DNA of 6,826 bases from Burkholderiaceae bacterium. Its GTDB lineage: Bacteria; Pseudomonadota; Gammaproteobacteria; Burkholderiales; Burkholderiaceae. The DNA is taken from the NCBI GenBank assembly GCA_947374315.1, contig CANCBK010000146.1, positions 1 through 6,826 on the forward strand, in the 5' to 3' direction. Made by a program: the position numbers and the translations under genes. Numbering within the stretch: position 1 is the first letter of the stretch; each line of letters begins with the position of its first letter. Under the pieces are notes generated by a model. The model was given only the letters and a program-made list of their open reading frames with translations, made no database searches and was not told where the DNA came from. This document shows positions 1 through 6,808 of the stretch, one piece after another.

Positions 1-99
1 GTCCCCAAGCCTCGGCGGTACGCTCTATTTTCACCCTCTTATTTTACGTTTGGGCGGATTCCCGAATCTAGGAGACGGAGATCTCGAGTGGTGAGCTAT
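1..99. other. Unassigned left edge downstream of the gamma-glutamyltransferase gene
   Basis: No recognisable gene, RNA or terminator. Plus-strand frame 2 is open from the edge to a TGA at 92-94 and could be the tail of a convergent gene, but about 30 residues show no family feature. Short palindromes (GAGATCTC at 78-85, CTCGAG at 83-88) are clustered before the stop of the gene at 100. Confidence 0.4.
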
Positions 100-1689
100 C
101 TAGAAGCCAGCCGCCAGCCCATCTCTGCGATGATCGCTACCTGCAATATAGGCATCTTTAGTTTCTTCACCCAGTAATGCGATAGCTTGCGCGCTACCAA
201 AGTCCAGGCTGTTCGCTGGCATCACGCTCACATCATGACCCATGGCTTTTAAGCCTTCGACAACGGCGCTTGGCATGGAGGCTTCAACTGTGAGTTTGCC
301 TACATCATCAATTCTCCAGCGGGGCGCATCTGAGCATGCTTGAGGGTTGAGGTATTCATCTACAAAACGCATGACAAACTGAAGATGTCCTTGAGGTTGC
401 ATATTGCCACCCATGACACCAAATGCCATCGCGGGCTGATTCCCCTTGGTAAGGAATGCCGGAATGATAGTGTGAAAAGGTCTCTTGCCTGGTGCCACTT
501 GATTGGGGTGGCCATCAACCAAACTAAAGCTCATGCCGCGGTTATGGAAGGCAATGCCACCAGGGGCAACTACGCCAGAACCAAATCCTTTGAAGTTGGA
601 TTGAATGTAGGAAATCATCATGCCGGAGTCATCGGCAGCGCAAAGGTAAACCGTGCCACCAGCGTGTGGATCTCCTGCACCATAGCTTCCTGCTTGATTG
701 TGGTCAATGAGCGCAGCTCGACTCGCTAAATACTCTCGATCCAATAAGGCGCTAGTAGGGACTTTCATCGTCTTAGCATCAGATACATGGGCATAGGCAT
801 CGGCAAAAGCAATACGCATTGCCTCTACCTGCAAATGAATGCGCTGCGCAGAATTAGCAGGATATTGTTTTGCGTTGGCTGCCTGCAAGATGCCGAGCGC
901 CATTTGTGCGACGATGCCTGAGCCGTTCGGTGGAATCTCATGCAGGGTGTAGTCACCATAATCAAAAGCTAATGGCTCAACCCATTCAGTTTGGTTGGCA
1001 GCAAAGTCAGCCATAGCGAAGCAGCCGCCAGTGCTTTGAGCAAAGTCAACCATGCTTTGAGCTAACTTACCGGTGTAAAAAGACTCGCCTTCAGTGTTGG
1101 CAATTTCACGTAAGGTGTTTGCTTGCGCAGGGTAGCGCCAGAGCTGACCGGCTGTAGGCGCTTTGCCCTCAATCAAAAAGGATTCGCTAAAGCCCGGCTG
1201 GTTCTTCAGGATTGAAATGGCTTCACGCCACTGACGTGCAATCACAGGTGATACTGGAAAGCCATTCTCCGCATAATCAATCGCACGCTGAAAGAGTTGC
1301 GCAAAAGGGAGCTTGCCAAATTTACGTGATAGTTCAATCCAGCCGGAGACCATGCCGGGTACAGTGACGGTATTCCAGCCAATCAAATCCATTGCTGCTT
1401 TGCCGGCAAAATAATCTGGGGTCCACGCTGCAGGCGCACGACCAGATGCATTCATGCCATGGAGTTTCTTGCCATCCCAAATCAACGCGAAGCCATCGCC
1501 GCCTAAGCCATTCATAGTGGGTTCGACCACCGTGAGCGTGATTGCAGTAGCCAAGGCTGCATCAACAGCATTGCCGCCGTTTTGCAGTGCCTCAATGCCC
1601 GCTTGTGTAGCCAAAGGCTGTGAGCTAGCAACGATATTCTTGGCGAGTACGGGGGCGCGGCCGCCACCAAAGGGAGGGGAAATCAACAT
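100..1689 (-). CDS. Gamma-glutamyltransferase family protein (YwrD-like, cytoplasmic)
   Basis: A 529-residue Ntn-hydrolase of the gamma-glutamyltransferase family. These enzymes are made as a proenzyme that cleaves itself before a threonine, which becomes the nucleophile for hydrolysis or transfer of gamma-glutamyl groups. Seen: the N-terminal family block NGGNAVDAALA (38-48), VVEPTMNGLGGDG (54-66), an Arg in NASGRAP (R84) where the family binds the substrate carboxylate, the likely catalytic T346 in GGTVYLCAADDSG, and the glycine pair G427-G428 in FGVMGGNMQPQGH. Cleavage would give subunits of about 345 and 184 residues. There is no signal peptide, unlike periplasmic Ggt, and the usual PLSSMSP pocket motif is replaced by PFHTIIP (404-410), as I recall for YwrD-type proteins; the true substrate may therefore differ from glutathione. 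ATG 1689 is the first start after an in-frame TAG 12 bases upstream; the ribosome site is weak. It lies 47 bp after the Bug gene on the same strand, probably in one operon. Family certain, substrate unknown. Confidence 0.93.
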   Translation of the reverse strand: MLISPPFGGGRAPVLAKNIVASSQPLATQAGIEALQNGGNAVDAALATAITLTVVEPTMNGLGGDGFALIWDGKKLHGMNASGRAPAAWTPDYFAGKAAMDLIGWNTVTVPGMVSGWIELSRKFGKLPFAQLFQRAIDYAENGFPVSPVIARQWREAISILKNQPGFSESFLIEGKAPTAGQLWRYPAQANTLREIANTEGESFYTGKLAQSMVDFAQSTGGCFAMADFAANQTEWVEPLAFDYGDYTLHEIPPNGSGIVAQMALGILQAANAKQYPANSAQRIHLQVEAMRIAFADAYAHVSDAKTMKVPTSALLDREYLASRAALIDHNQAGSYGAGDPHAGGTVYLCAADDSGMMISYIQSNFKGFGSGVVAPGGIAFHNRGMSFSLVDGHPNQVAPGKRPFHTIIPAFLTKGNQPAMAFGVMGGNMQPQGHLQFVMRFVDEYLNPQACSDAPRWRIDDVGKLTVEASMPSAVVEGLKAMGHDVSVMPANSLDFGSAQAIALLGEETKDAYIAGSDHRRDGLAAGF

Positions 1690-1736
1690 GGTTCTAATCT
1701 ATTCAATAAAAGAGTGTGCGTACGACTAATGTGTTG

Positions 1737-2729
1737 TCAGTCGATTTTAACGTTTGCCGACTTCACCACCTTCGCCCATTTATCTTGCTCGCTTTGGGTA
1801 ATGATGGCAAGCTGTTCAGAATTAGCAAACTGAGGGTGGATTCCTTGGTTAGCCAGGCGAGACTTAAAGTCTGGGTTAGTCAAAATCTTTCGAATTTCTC
1901 TTTCCACTCTAGCGGTAATTGCAGGAGATGTTCCCTTGGGTGCGAAGATGGCATATAAGTTTTCAACGTCAAACTGCTTCATGCCATCTTGGCCCATGGT
2001 TGGCACGTTGGGCATTAATGGTGAGCGCTCTGCCGCGGCAATTGCAATAGGGCGTAATTTGCCACTTTGAATGTGGGGTAGGGATGCCGTCACACTATCA
2101 AACATCATTAGGGTATTGCCAGCAATCAAATCAGGCAAAGCAAATGCGCTTCCTTTGTAGGGAATATGTGTGCCTGTAGCGCCAATACGTTGCATGAACA
2201 GAGTTGCCTCCAAATGGGAGAGGCTGCCATTGCCCTGAGAGGCGTAATTGAAATCACCTTTTTTGGATTTAATAAACGCGATGAGTTCTGGCAAATTTTT
2301 TGCTGGCACAGAAGGATTGATCACAATTAGGTGCGGAATTGTGCCAACTAAAGCAATGGGCGCAAAGTCCTTAGTGAGGTCTGCAGGGGGATTTTTAAAG
2401 AGTGAGTAAGAAATCGATTGATTTGTCAGCGCACTAAAAAGAAGAGTGTAGCCATCGGGTGAAGCCTTAGCTGCAGCGCCCAAGGCAATCATTCCGCCTG
2501 CACCCGGCTTATTGTCAATGACAACGGGTTGACCTAATGCCTCTCCCAGTGGGACGGCTATTGAGCGCGCGAATACATCGGTTGAGCCCCCGGCAGGAAA
2601 GGGCAGGATAGCCATAATGGGCTTCTTCGGCCAATCGCCTTCCGGCGCCGCAAATGCATTGCTCCACAGCGTTGTTGCCAATAAAAAACCGAACAGTGCG
2701 TAGGTAGTTTTGCGCTTTAGAGGATTCAT
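1737..2729 (-). CDS. Bug/TctC-family tripartite tricarboxylate transporter substrate-binding protein
   Basis: A 330-residue periplasmic solute receptor of the Bug (Bordetella uptake gene)/TctC family, which binds carboxylates and similar small solutes. Seen: a classic Sec signal peptide with basic start (MNPLKRK), hydrophobic core and AFA site, so cleavage after about residue 27. The mature protein begins with the typical W-P-x-K-P-I segment, then FPAGGSTDVFAR (44-55), GQPVVIDNKPGAGG (66-79), SPDGYTLL (90-97), DFAPIALV (121-128) and HIPYKGS (188-194), all diagnostic family blocks in the normal order. Length is normal (about 320-330). No membrane subunits (TctA, TctB) lie in the window, so it is an orphan receptor, a common state in Burkholderiales where Bug genes are greatly expanded. 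The ATG at 2729 gives a correct leader; upstream AAAGAA is a weak ribosome site. It precedes the gamma-glutamyltransferase homologue by 47 bp on the same strand. The ligand cannot be read from the sequence. Confidence 0.94.
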   Translation of the reverse strand: MNPLKRKTTYALFGFLLATTLWSNAFAAPEGDWPKKPIMAILPFPAGGSTDVFARSIAVPLGEALGQPVVIDNKPGAGGMIALGAAAKASPDGYTLLFSALTNQSISYSLFKNPPADLTKDFAPIALVGTIPHLIVINPSVPAKNLPELIAFIKSKKGDFNYASQGNGSLSHLEATLFMQRIGATGTHIPYKGSAFALPDLIAGNTLMMFDSVTASLPHIQSGKLRPIAIAAAERSPLMPNVPTMGQDGMKQFDVENLYAIFAPKGTSPAITARVEREIRKILTNPDFKSRLANQGIHPQFANSEQLAIITQSEQDKWAKVVKSANVKID

Positions 2730-2904
2730 TTCAATATTCTTTAAGTTGTAGGTTTGTTATGTTGGAAAAATGCTGGTGATTAGAGCTTAGGTCATTGGTG
2801 ATGAACCATATACGTTCTGTGATGCTAAATCAGGCTTGGGTGCTCGCTATTAGTGCATGGTGCCCATTTGTGAGGTCATGATCAATATAGGTCAAGTCAA
2901 TTTG
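2730..2904. other. Intergenic region between lrgB and the Bug gene
   Basis: A 175-bp gap between two genes on the same strand. It holds the -10 box of the candidate promoter described above and the hexamer AGGTCA (plus strand) three times, at 2789-2794, 2873-2878 and 2889-2894. I see no stem followed by a T-run that would end lrgB transcription, and no small open frame with a good ribosome site. Confidence 0.6.
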
Positions 2905-2912
2905 CTAGTTAA
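2884..2912 (-). promoter_or_regulatory. Candidate sigma-70 promoter for the Bug gene
   Basis: On the minus strand TTAACT (2912-2907, four of six to TTGACA) is followed after exactly 17 bases by TATATT (2889-2884, five of six to TATAAT). The -35 box overlaps the lrgB stop codon. Transcription would start near 2877 and leave a leader of roughly 150 bases before the Bug ATG at 2729. This would make the Bug gene and the gamma-glutamyltransferase homologue a unit separate from lrgAB. The call is by eye; AT-rich gaps give such matches by chance. Confidence 0.35.
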
Positions 2913-3630
2913 ATAGGTGATACAAAATTGGAATCGCCACTGCACTGATAACACCATTCATTCCCATAGCCAGGCTGGCATAGGTTCCCGCTTCGGGATG
3001 AATGCTAAAGGCTCGTGAGGTTCCGATACCGTGCGCGCCAATGCCAATTGCAAAGCCTCGCTGCCACCAAGCCTTCATCCCTAATGCATTAAGAATAAAC
3101 GGCGCCAAAATAGCCCCCAGAATTCCGGTAGTCACAGCAAAGATCGCCGTCAATGTTGGCGATACACCGATGCGCTCTGCAATACCCATTGCAATTGGGG
3201 CAGTGACAGACTTGGGGTACATCGCGCCGGTAATGCTCACATCAGCCCCCAATAATTTGGCAATATTCACTGCGCTAATAATAGATACCAAGCCGCCAGC
3301 AACTAAAGAGGCTAGCAGGGGGAGTGAGCGCCCCTTTAAGCTACTCAAGCCTCTGTAAATGGGGATAGCTAAGGAGACAGTTGCTGAGCCTAATAAGAAG
3401 TGAATGAATTGGGCGCCTTCAAAGTAGCTTGAGTAGGGCATCTCAATAAACTGAATCACGCTCGCTACCAAAATAATGGCAATTGCCACTGGGTTGGCTA
3501 GCGGATTCTGCTTGGTGCGTCTGTAGATCCAAAGACCAATTTGATAAGCTGCCAAAGTAATAAATAGTGCGAATAAAGGGCTGCCAGATAGGTAAACCCA
3601 AATCTCGACAATGGAGTGCTTTTCGTTCAC
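2905..3630 (-). CDS. lrgB: LrgB/CidB-family integral membrane protein
   Basis: A 241-residue polytopic membrane protein of the LrgB family. Homologues are described as antiholin-associated proteins controlling murein hydrolase activity and autolysis in Staphylococcus; fused plant and bacterial relatives export or exchange glycolate, glycerate or pyruvate. Seen: hydrophobic segments along most of the length (roughly 17-36, 46-62, 74-92, 104-125, 158-182, 193-209, 216-239), and the family blocks FLLGSATVSLAIPIYR (78-93), YPKSVTAPIAMGIAERIG (138-155), IGAHGIGTSRAF (197-208) and LAMGMNGVISA (220-230). Family members usually read LGPAT in the first block; here it is LGSAT. The start is GTG at 3630, supported by a strong AAGGAGG seven bases upstream, and overlaps the lrgA stop as GTGA, which points to translational coupling. 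Length is normal. The exact solute or role in this organism is not shown by the sequence. Confidence 0.95.
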   Translation of the reverse strand: MNEKHSIVEIWVYLSGSPLFALFITLAAYQIGLWIYRRTKQNPLANPVAIAIILVASVIQFIEMPYSSYFEGAQFIHFLLGSATVSLAIPIYRGLSSLKGRSLPLLASLVAGGLVSIISAVNIAKLLGADVSITGAMYPKSVTAPIAMGIAERIGVSPTLTAIFAVTTGILGAILAPFILNALGMKAWWQRGFAIGIGAHGIGTSRAFSIHPEAGTYASLAMGMNGVISAVAIPILYHLFN

Positions 3631-3980
3631 TGGTCGACCTCCTTGGGCTTGGAGCTTAGAAAGCGGACAACTACTGCGCTAGTGGCGATTGTGAGAATCA
3701 CGCTGCCTACCAAGGCGCTAATGATCGCCAGGGCATTTGCTTTGAGCTGGGGTAGAAATAGAACTACTCCAACAGCAGCGGGAACAAATAAGAGTCCAAG
3801 GTATTGGCTAAAAGCATCCGCTACATTAGCTAGGTCAGGATTGATGCCTTTGCGCAGTACTAGCCAAAGAATGAGTAGTACTAAGCCAATGACGGGGCCC
3901 GGCAGTGTAGGAAGGGCGAACTTTGAAATAAGCTCGCCTAGGCTTTGAAACAGGAGGATTTGGACAAGACCGGAGATCAT
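3627..3980 (-). CDS. lrgA: LrgA/CidA-family holin-like membrane protein
   Basis: A 117-residue inner-membrane protein of the CidA/LrgA family, partner of LrgB. Seen: hydrophobic segments at about 3-19, 27-43, 58-77 and 84-107, the N-terminal LLFQSLGELI (9-18), the family PGPVIGLVLL (27-36), the R-K-G loop (43-45) and LGLLFVPAAVGVV (61-73), all hallmarks of the family. Size is that of a typical LrgA (110-150). The C-terminus is charged (KPKEVDQ) and faces the overlap with lrgB. ATG 3980 starts the protein directly before the first hydrophobic segment; the ribosome site is poor (a GGAG lies too far away, about 16 bases). It is the first gene of the minus-strand set and is divergent from the molybdenum hydroxylase genes across 137 bp. 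No LytS/LytR-type regulator is in the window, so control cannot be inferred. In other bacteria the pair is linked to pyruvate or overflow metabolism and to autolysis. Confidence 0.93.
   Translation of the reverse strand: MISGLVQILLFQSLGELISKFALPTLPGPVIGLVLLILWLVLRKGINPDLANVADAFSQYLGLLFVPAAVGVVLFLPQLKANALAIISALVGSVILTIATSAVVVRFLSSKPKEVDQ
3638..3644 (-). promoter_or_regulatory. Strong ribosome binding site of lrgB
   Basis: On the minus strand the sequence reads AAGGAGG, then seven bases, then GTG. This near-perfect Shine-Dalgarno lies within the end of lrgA and decides the GTG start of lrgB, which otherwise would look doubtful. Together with the GTGA overlap it indicates that lrgB is translated from the lrgA message. 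Confidence 0.85.
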
Positions 3981-4117
3981 GGTCTGATCTTACTGCTCCG
4001 CAATATATGTTGCAAAGCAATAAGTCATTTCTTGGTTAAGATAAACACATAAAAAGTGGGGTCTTTTCTGGCTGGATCGATACGACTTCATTATTGAAAA
4101 CTTACAGGAGAGCCCTC
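3981..4117. other. Divergent intergenic region between lrgA and the molybdenum-hydroxylase genes
   Basis: A 137-bp AT-rich gap that must hold the start signals for both directions. Toward lrgA, TATATT (4007-4002, minus strand) is a good -10 match, with ATGACT 15 bases upstream as a possible but too closely spaced -35. Toward the hydroxylase genes I find no convincing -35/-10 pair; TAAGAT near 4037-4042 is a weak -10 candidate. A short inverted repeat TTGC-TTT-GCAA lies at 4010-4020. Confidence 0.5.
4106..4110 (+). promoter_or_regulatory. Ribosome binding site of the small molybdenum-hydroxylase subunit
   Basis: AGGAG lies seven bases before ATG 4118. It sets the start at 4118 rather than at the in-frame TTG at 4094, which has no purine-rich site upstream. 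Confidence 0.8.
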
Positions 4118-4567
4118 ATGGCCGATTTAAACGTCAATGGTAAAAAGTACAAGATAGATGTGGATCCCGAAACCCCTTTGTTATGGGTGATACGCGATCA
4201 TGTTGGTTTAACTGGTACTAAGTATGGTTGTGGCGTAGGTCAATGTGGCGCATGTACGGTCCTCTTTGAAGGTCAAGCGATTCGTAGTTGCTCTATTCCA
4301 GTGAGTGTGGCTGAGGGCAAGAAGATCGAAACCATCGAAAGCCTAGAAAAAAATGGCCAGCTCTCTAAAGTGCAAAAAGCCTGGGTTGATAACCAGGTTC
4401 CACAGTGTGGATACTGCCAGTCTGGCATGGTGATGGCTACCACCGCTTTGCTGCGCAACACCCCAAAACCAACGGATGCCCAGATCGATGCTGCAGTAAC
4501 TAACATCTGCCGTTGCGGGACTTTCCAACAAGTGCGTGATGCGATTCATGCTGTGAGCAAGGCGTAA
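4118..4567 (+). CDS. (2Fe-2S)-binding small subunit of a molybdenum hydroxylase (IorA-like)
   Basis: A 149-residue electron-transfer subunit of the xanthine dehydrogenase/isoquinoline 1-oxidoreductase type. Seen: an N-terminal plant-ferredoxin-like domain with cluster cysteines C38, C43, C46 (CGVGQCGAC) and C58 (RSCSIP), followed by the helical second domain with C97 and C100 (QCGYCQSGM) and C131 and C133 (NICRCGT). All eight cysteines that bind the two [2Fe-2S] clusters are present, with family spacing, and the length is normal (150-160). ATG 4118 is chosen because AGGAG (4106-4110) sits seven bases before it and the protein then starts with the usual short strand (MADLNVNGKKYKI); an in-frame TTG at 4094 would add eight residues but has no ribosome site. 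There is no signal peptide: in this family the small subunit is carried out through the Tat system bound to the leader-bearing large subunit. It is followed after 9 nt by that large subunit. Substrate unknown. Confidence 0.96.
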   Translation: MADLNVNGKKYKIDVDPETPLLWVIRDHVGLTGTKYGCGVGQCGACTVLFEGQAIRSCSIPVSVAEGKKIETIESLEKNGQLSKVQKAWVDNQVPQCGYCQSGMVMATTALLRNTPKPTDAQIDAAVTNICRCGTFQQVRDAIHAVSKA

Positions 4568-4571
4568 GGAG
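4566..4571 (+). promoter_or_regulatory. Ribosome binding site of the large molybdenum-hydroxylase subunit
   Basis: AAGGAG begins within the TAA stop of the small-subunit gene and is five bases before ATG 4577. The overlap with the stop suggests that ribosomes finishing the small subunit reinitiate on the large one, keeping the two in step. Confidence 0.8.
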
Positions 4572-4576
4572 CGATC

Positions 4577-6808
4577 ATGACTAAAACGATTAATACAGCA
4601 ACTACCAATAATTCACGTCGCCACTTTATTGTTGGGTCTAGCGCTATTGCAGCAGGCTTGGCGATTGGCTTTGACTTCTCTTTCATCTCCGCAGCCAATG
4701 CTGCTATGGGAACTGGTACTACTTCGATGACTCCTCTCGCGACACCAGAAATTGGTGTTTGGGTGGTGGTAAAGCCAAATGATGACGTCGTTGTTCGCAT
4801 CGTACGCTCTGAAATGGGTCAGGGAACGATCACTGGTTTAGCTCAAATGGTTGCCGAAGAGTTGCAGTGCGACTGGAAAAAAGTCTCTTATGAGTATCCA
4901 TCTCCAGCAGAGAGTCTTAAGCGCAAGCAAGCCTGGGGTAGTTACTCTACTGGTGGAAGTCGCGGTATTCGTACTTCTGAACAGTATGTTCGTAAGGGCG
5001 GTGCAGCCGCCCGCATGATGTTGGTTCAGGCTGCCGCAAATGAGTGGAATGTCCCTGCATCAGAATGCGTTGCTAAAGATAGCGTAATTACACACACACC
5101 ATCCGGACGCAAAACCACTTTCGGAAAAGTGTCTGTCGCTGCATCTCAATTAGAGGCGCCAAAAGAGGTTTCATTAAAGGATCCTAAAGAGTGGACGCTG
5201 ATTGGTAAGCCAGTGAATCGTATTGATGGCGTCGCCGATAAGGTCACTGGTAAGCAGATTTATGCGATTGACTTGAAGATGCCGGGCATGTTGGTGGCGA
5301 CGATTAAAGAGTCTCCTGTGTTTGGTGGCAAAGTGAAAAGCTATGACGCCTCTAAAGCAATCGGCATGAAAGGCGTCAAGAAGGTTGTCCAAGTTGGAGA
5401 CTCTGCTATTGCAGTTGTGGCAGATACCTTCTGGCAAGCCAAAACAGGTTTGGATGCAGTCAGTATTACTTGGGATAACGGCGCCAATGGCGATGTTTCA
5501 AGCGCCACCATCAAGAAAATGCTGGAAGGCGGACTCACTGCAAACGATGCATTTGTGGGCAACTCTAACGGTGATGCGCAAGAAGCTATCAGCAAAGCCT
5601 CCAAAACCATTGAGGCAACATACTCTTATCCATTCTTGAATCATGCGACTTTAGAGCCACAAACTGCTACTGCAAAGTGGACCTCGGACTCCTGTGAAGC
5701 TTGGGTTCCGACTCAGGATGGCGAAGCCTCTCTTGCGGCTGTGATTGCGGCTTCTGGTTTGCCGGCAGAAAAGTGCAACGTCTACAAAGTCAACCTTGGC
5801 GGTGGATTTGGTCGTCGTGGTGCATTCCAGGATTACACAACACAAGCTGTGAATATTGCCAAGCAAATGCCGGGCACACCAATCAAATTGATTTGGACTC
5901 GCGAAGAAGATATGACTCAGGGTCGCTATCACCCAGTCATGATGTGCAAAATGACTGCAGCTCTAGATGATAAGAAAAATATCACTGGTCTTAATATGCG
6001 TTTGTCCGGTCAATCTATTTTGGCAGCAGTACGTCCAGCAGTGCTTGCGGCCAATAAGGGTAAAGATCCTTTGGTGTTTCAGGGTCTAGATCCAGCTGGT
6101 GAGCATGGTATTACCTATAGCTTTGACAATCTCATGATTGACAACGCAATGCGCAATACACATGTGCCGCCTGGCTTCTGGCGTGGGGTTAACGTCAATC
6201 AAAATGCCGTCTTCCTAGAAACATTTATGGATGAGATGGCCGAAGCAGCCGGCATGGATGCGGTGGAGTTCCGTCGCAAACATATGGAGAAATATCCTCG
6301 TGCTGTCGCGGTTCTCAATGCAGTAGCCGATGGTATTGGTTGGACTAAACCGGCCAAGCCAGGTGTCTTCCGTGGCCTCGCACAGATGCGTTCATTTGGT
6401 AGTTATGTTGCTGCCGCTTGCGAGCTATCTGTGACGAATGGCAATGAGGTGAAAATTCATCGGATTGTGGCTGCAACCGATCCTGGTTATGTTGTTAATC
6501 CTGCTCAAGTTGCCCGTCAGGTTTCAGGCTCCTTTGTTTATGGCCTATCGGCTCTCTTCGAGGAAGAAATTACCCTTGAAAAGGGCGCGGTCGTACAAAA
6601 GAACTTTGATACCTTCAACTCGATTCGCTTATCTCAGATGCCTAAGGTAGAAACCATCATTATTCAAGGTGGTGGAAAAGAGTGGGGTGGTGTTGGTGAG
6701 CCAACGATTGCTGTTGCAGCACCAGCTGTTCTCAATGCGATCTACCGTGCGACAGGCAAGCGCTTGCGTACAGTGCCATTGAAAAATAGCGGTATTAAGT
6801 TGGTTTAA
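4577..6808 (+). CDS. Molybdopterin-binding large subunit of a Tat-exported molybdenum hydroxylase (IorB-like)
   Basis: A 743-residue catalytic subunit of the xanthine dehydrogenase superfamily, closest in plan to isoquinoline 1-oxidoreductase beta (IorB) and related aldehyde dehydrogenases. These enzymes hydroxylate N-heterocycles or aldehydes with oxygen from water. Seen: a Tat leader with SRRHFIV (13-19), a hydrophobic stretch and an ANA site, cleavage after about 42; an IorB-type N-terminal domain including SEMGQGTITGLAQMVAEEL (78-96); a hammerhead domain (about 218-300); cofactor motif GGGFGRR (408-414); VPPGFWRGVNVNQNAVFLE (530-548); and GGVGEPTIAVAAPA (704-717), where E708 matches the catalytic base. 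The frame is intact and length typical. AAGGAG (4566-4571), overlapping the stop of the small subunit, is five bases before ATG, so the two genes are tightly coupled. An electron acceptor such as a cytochrome c and the XdhC-type maturation protein are not in the window. Substrate cannot be read from the sequence. Confidence 0.95.
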   Translation: MTKTINTATTNNSRRHFIVGSSAIAAGLAIGFDFSFISAANAAMGTGTTSMTPLATPEIGVWVVVKPNDDVVVRIVRSEMGQGTITGLAQMVAEELQCDWKKVSYEYPSPAESLKRKQAWGSYSTGGSRGIRTSEQYVRKGGAAARMMLVQAAANEWNVPASECVAKDSVITHTPSGRKTTFGKVSVAASQLEAPKEVSLKDPKEWTLIGKPVNRIDGVADKVTGKQIYAIDLKMPGMLVATIKESPVFGGKVKSYDASKAIGMKGVKKVVQVGDSAIAVVADTFWQAKTGLDAVSITWDNGANGDVSSATIKKMLEGGLTANDAFVGNSNGDAQEAISKASKTIEATYSYPFLNHATLEPQTATAKWTSDSCEAWVPTQDGEASLAAVIAASGLPAEKCNVYKVNLGGGFGRRGAFQDYTTQAVNIAKQMPGTPIKLIWTREEDMTQGRYHPVMMCKMTAALDDKKNITGLNMRLSGQSILAAVRPAVLAANKGKDPLVFQGLDPAGEHGITYSFDNLMIDNAMRNTHVPPGFWRGVNVNQNAVFLETFMDEMAEAAGMDAVEFRRKHMEKYPRAVAVLNAVADGIGWTKPAKPGVFRGLAQMRSFGSYVAAACELSVTNGNEVKIHRIVAATDPGYVVNPAQVARQVSGSFVYGLSALFEEEITLEKGAVVQKNFDTFNSIRLSQMPKVETIIIQGGGKEWGGVGEPTIAVAAPAVLNAIYRATGKRLRTVPLKNSGIKLV

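Noticed and set aside
2..94. Partial plus-strand gene end with TGA at 92-94
   Set aside because: About 30 codons with no recognisable motif; the open length is not significant on its own.
340..729. Open frame of 129 codons on the plus strand
   Set aside because: It lies wholly antisense to the gamma-glutamyltransferase homologue, whose motifs are intact, and its translation shows no family feature.
1716..1958. Open frame of 80 codons on the plus strand
   Set aside because: It overlaps the 3' end of the Bug gene in antisense; the Bug protein is intact to its stop.
2852..2863. Possible NtrC-like or sigma-54-like element (GGCACCATGCACT on the minus strand)
   Set aside because: The half-sites are not arranged as an NtrC dyad, and no -12 TTGC element follows a -24 TGGCAC with correct spacing.
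3616..3948. Open frame of 110 codons on the plus strand
   Set aside because: It is antisense to lrgA, which has clear family motifs; the translation is low in recognisable features and lacks a ribosome site.
4094..4117. Eight-residue N-terminal extension of the small hydroxylase subunit from a TTG start
   Set aside because: There is no ribosome site before TTG 4094, while AGGAG is well placed before ATG 4118, and the family begins at about that ATG.
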